From SAR202 cluster bacterium (lineage in GTDB: Bacteria; Chloroflexota; Dehalococcoidia; Lucifugimonadales; UBA826): 37,100 nt of DNA. Location: NCBI GenBank assembly GCA_008373095.1, contig RQOP01000056.1:1-37100 (forward strand). Direction: 5' to 3'. Made by a program: the position numbers and the translations under genes. Each line of letters starts with the position of its first letter. The first letter of the stretch is position 1. This document shows, one piece after another, positions 36,869-37,100 of the stretch. The notes beneath the pieces were generated by a model. It had not been told where the DNA came from. It was given only the letters and a program-made list of their open reading frames with translations, and ran no database searches.

Positions 36869-37100
36869 ATGCATAGACTCTTGGTCGTTGTTGCGGTATT
36901 TCTGTTTAGCATCTCTACTTTCGGATCAATACATGGCGATGATCCACCTCCTCAGGGTCATCAAGGTGGGCAAGGCCAGCAGGGTCACCAAGGTTCAGCT
37001 CCATCCCCTACAGGTCCACCGCCTAAAGGCGACCAAGGCCAGCAGGGTCATCAAGCTGGGCAAGGCCAGCAAGGCCAGCAAGGTGGGCAAGGCCAGCAGG
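36869..37100 (+). CDS. Secreted collagen-like (Gly-X-Gln) repeat protein, 3'-truncated by window edge
   Basis: My translation from ATG 36869: MHRLLVVVAVFLFSISTFGSIHGDDPPPQGHQGGQGQQGHQGSAPSPTGPPPKGDQGQQGHQAGQGQQGQQGGQGQQ. Signal peptide then GXY triplets, open at window end. Confidence 0.85.
   Translation, partial: MHRLLVVVAVFLFSISTFGSIHGDDPPPQGHQGGQGQQGHQGSAPSPTGPPPKGDQGQQGHQAGQGQQGQQGGQGQQ

Noticed and set aside
36556-36912. 118-aa - strand ORF
   Set aside because: Antisense to the lipoprotein C-terminus and the collagen-like gene start; no motif.

Overview
AT-rich bacterial window, almost fully coding, with 36 protein genes supported here. I saw no rRNA, tRNA, CRISPR array, transposase, integrase or phage gene. 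Content is dominated by catabolic enzymes, with many families present two or three times: 3 class III (CaiB/BaiF) CoA-transferases, 2 SDRs, 2 mandelate-racemase/enolase-superfamily proteins, 2 homocysteine S-methyltransferase-family proteins and 2 PPOX-fold flavin/F420 proteins. There is also a 5'-truncated Baeyer-Villiger-type monooxygenase, a GMC oxidoreductase, an SMP-30 lactonase, an HpcH/HpaI aldolase and others. This paralog-rich oxidative profile resembles oligotrophic marine Chloroflexota (SAR202-like), but that assignment is inference. Most interesting: (i) a + strand cluster at 2.3-8.9 kb with two overlapping CoA-transferases, a DUF35 Zn-ribbon/OB protein, a thiolase-fold protein lacking the usual HGHP-type motif, a minimal HAD protein and a clear oxalyl-CoA decarboxylase (oxc); (ii) a Trp-rich unrecognised protein (9132-9923); (iii) back-to-back paralog pairs (methyltransferases and enolase-superfamily) in which one member of each pair carries a substitution at an expected ligand or catalytic position; (iv) a near-identical promoter/leader upstream of two catabolic genes; (v) a tight D-aminoacylase / PPOX / Qnr-like pentapeptide / MFS / CoA-transferase run; (vi) a terminal pair of secreted repeat proteins, a 4 x 30-bp proline-rich lipoprotein and a truncated collagen-like Gly-X-Gln protein. 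Start codons were adjusted from the ORF track where a Shine-Dalgarno-like sequence or family N-terminus argued for it.
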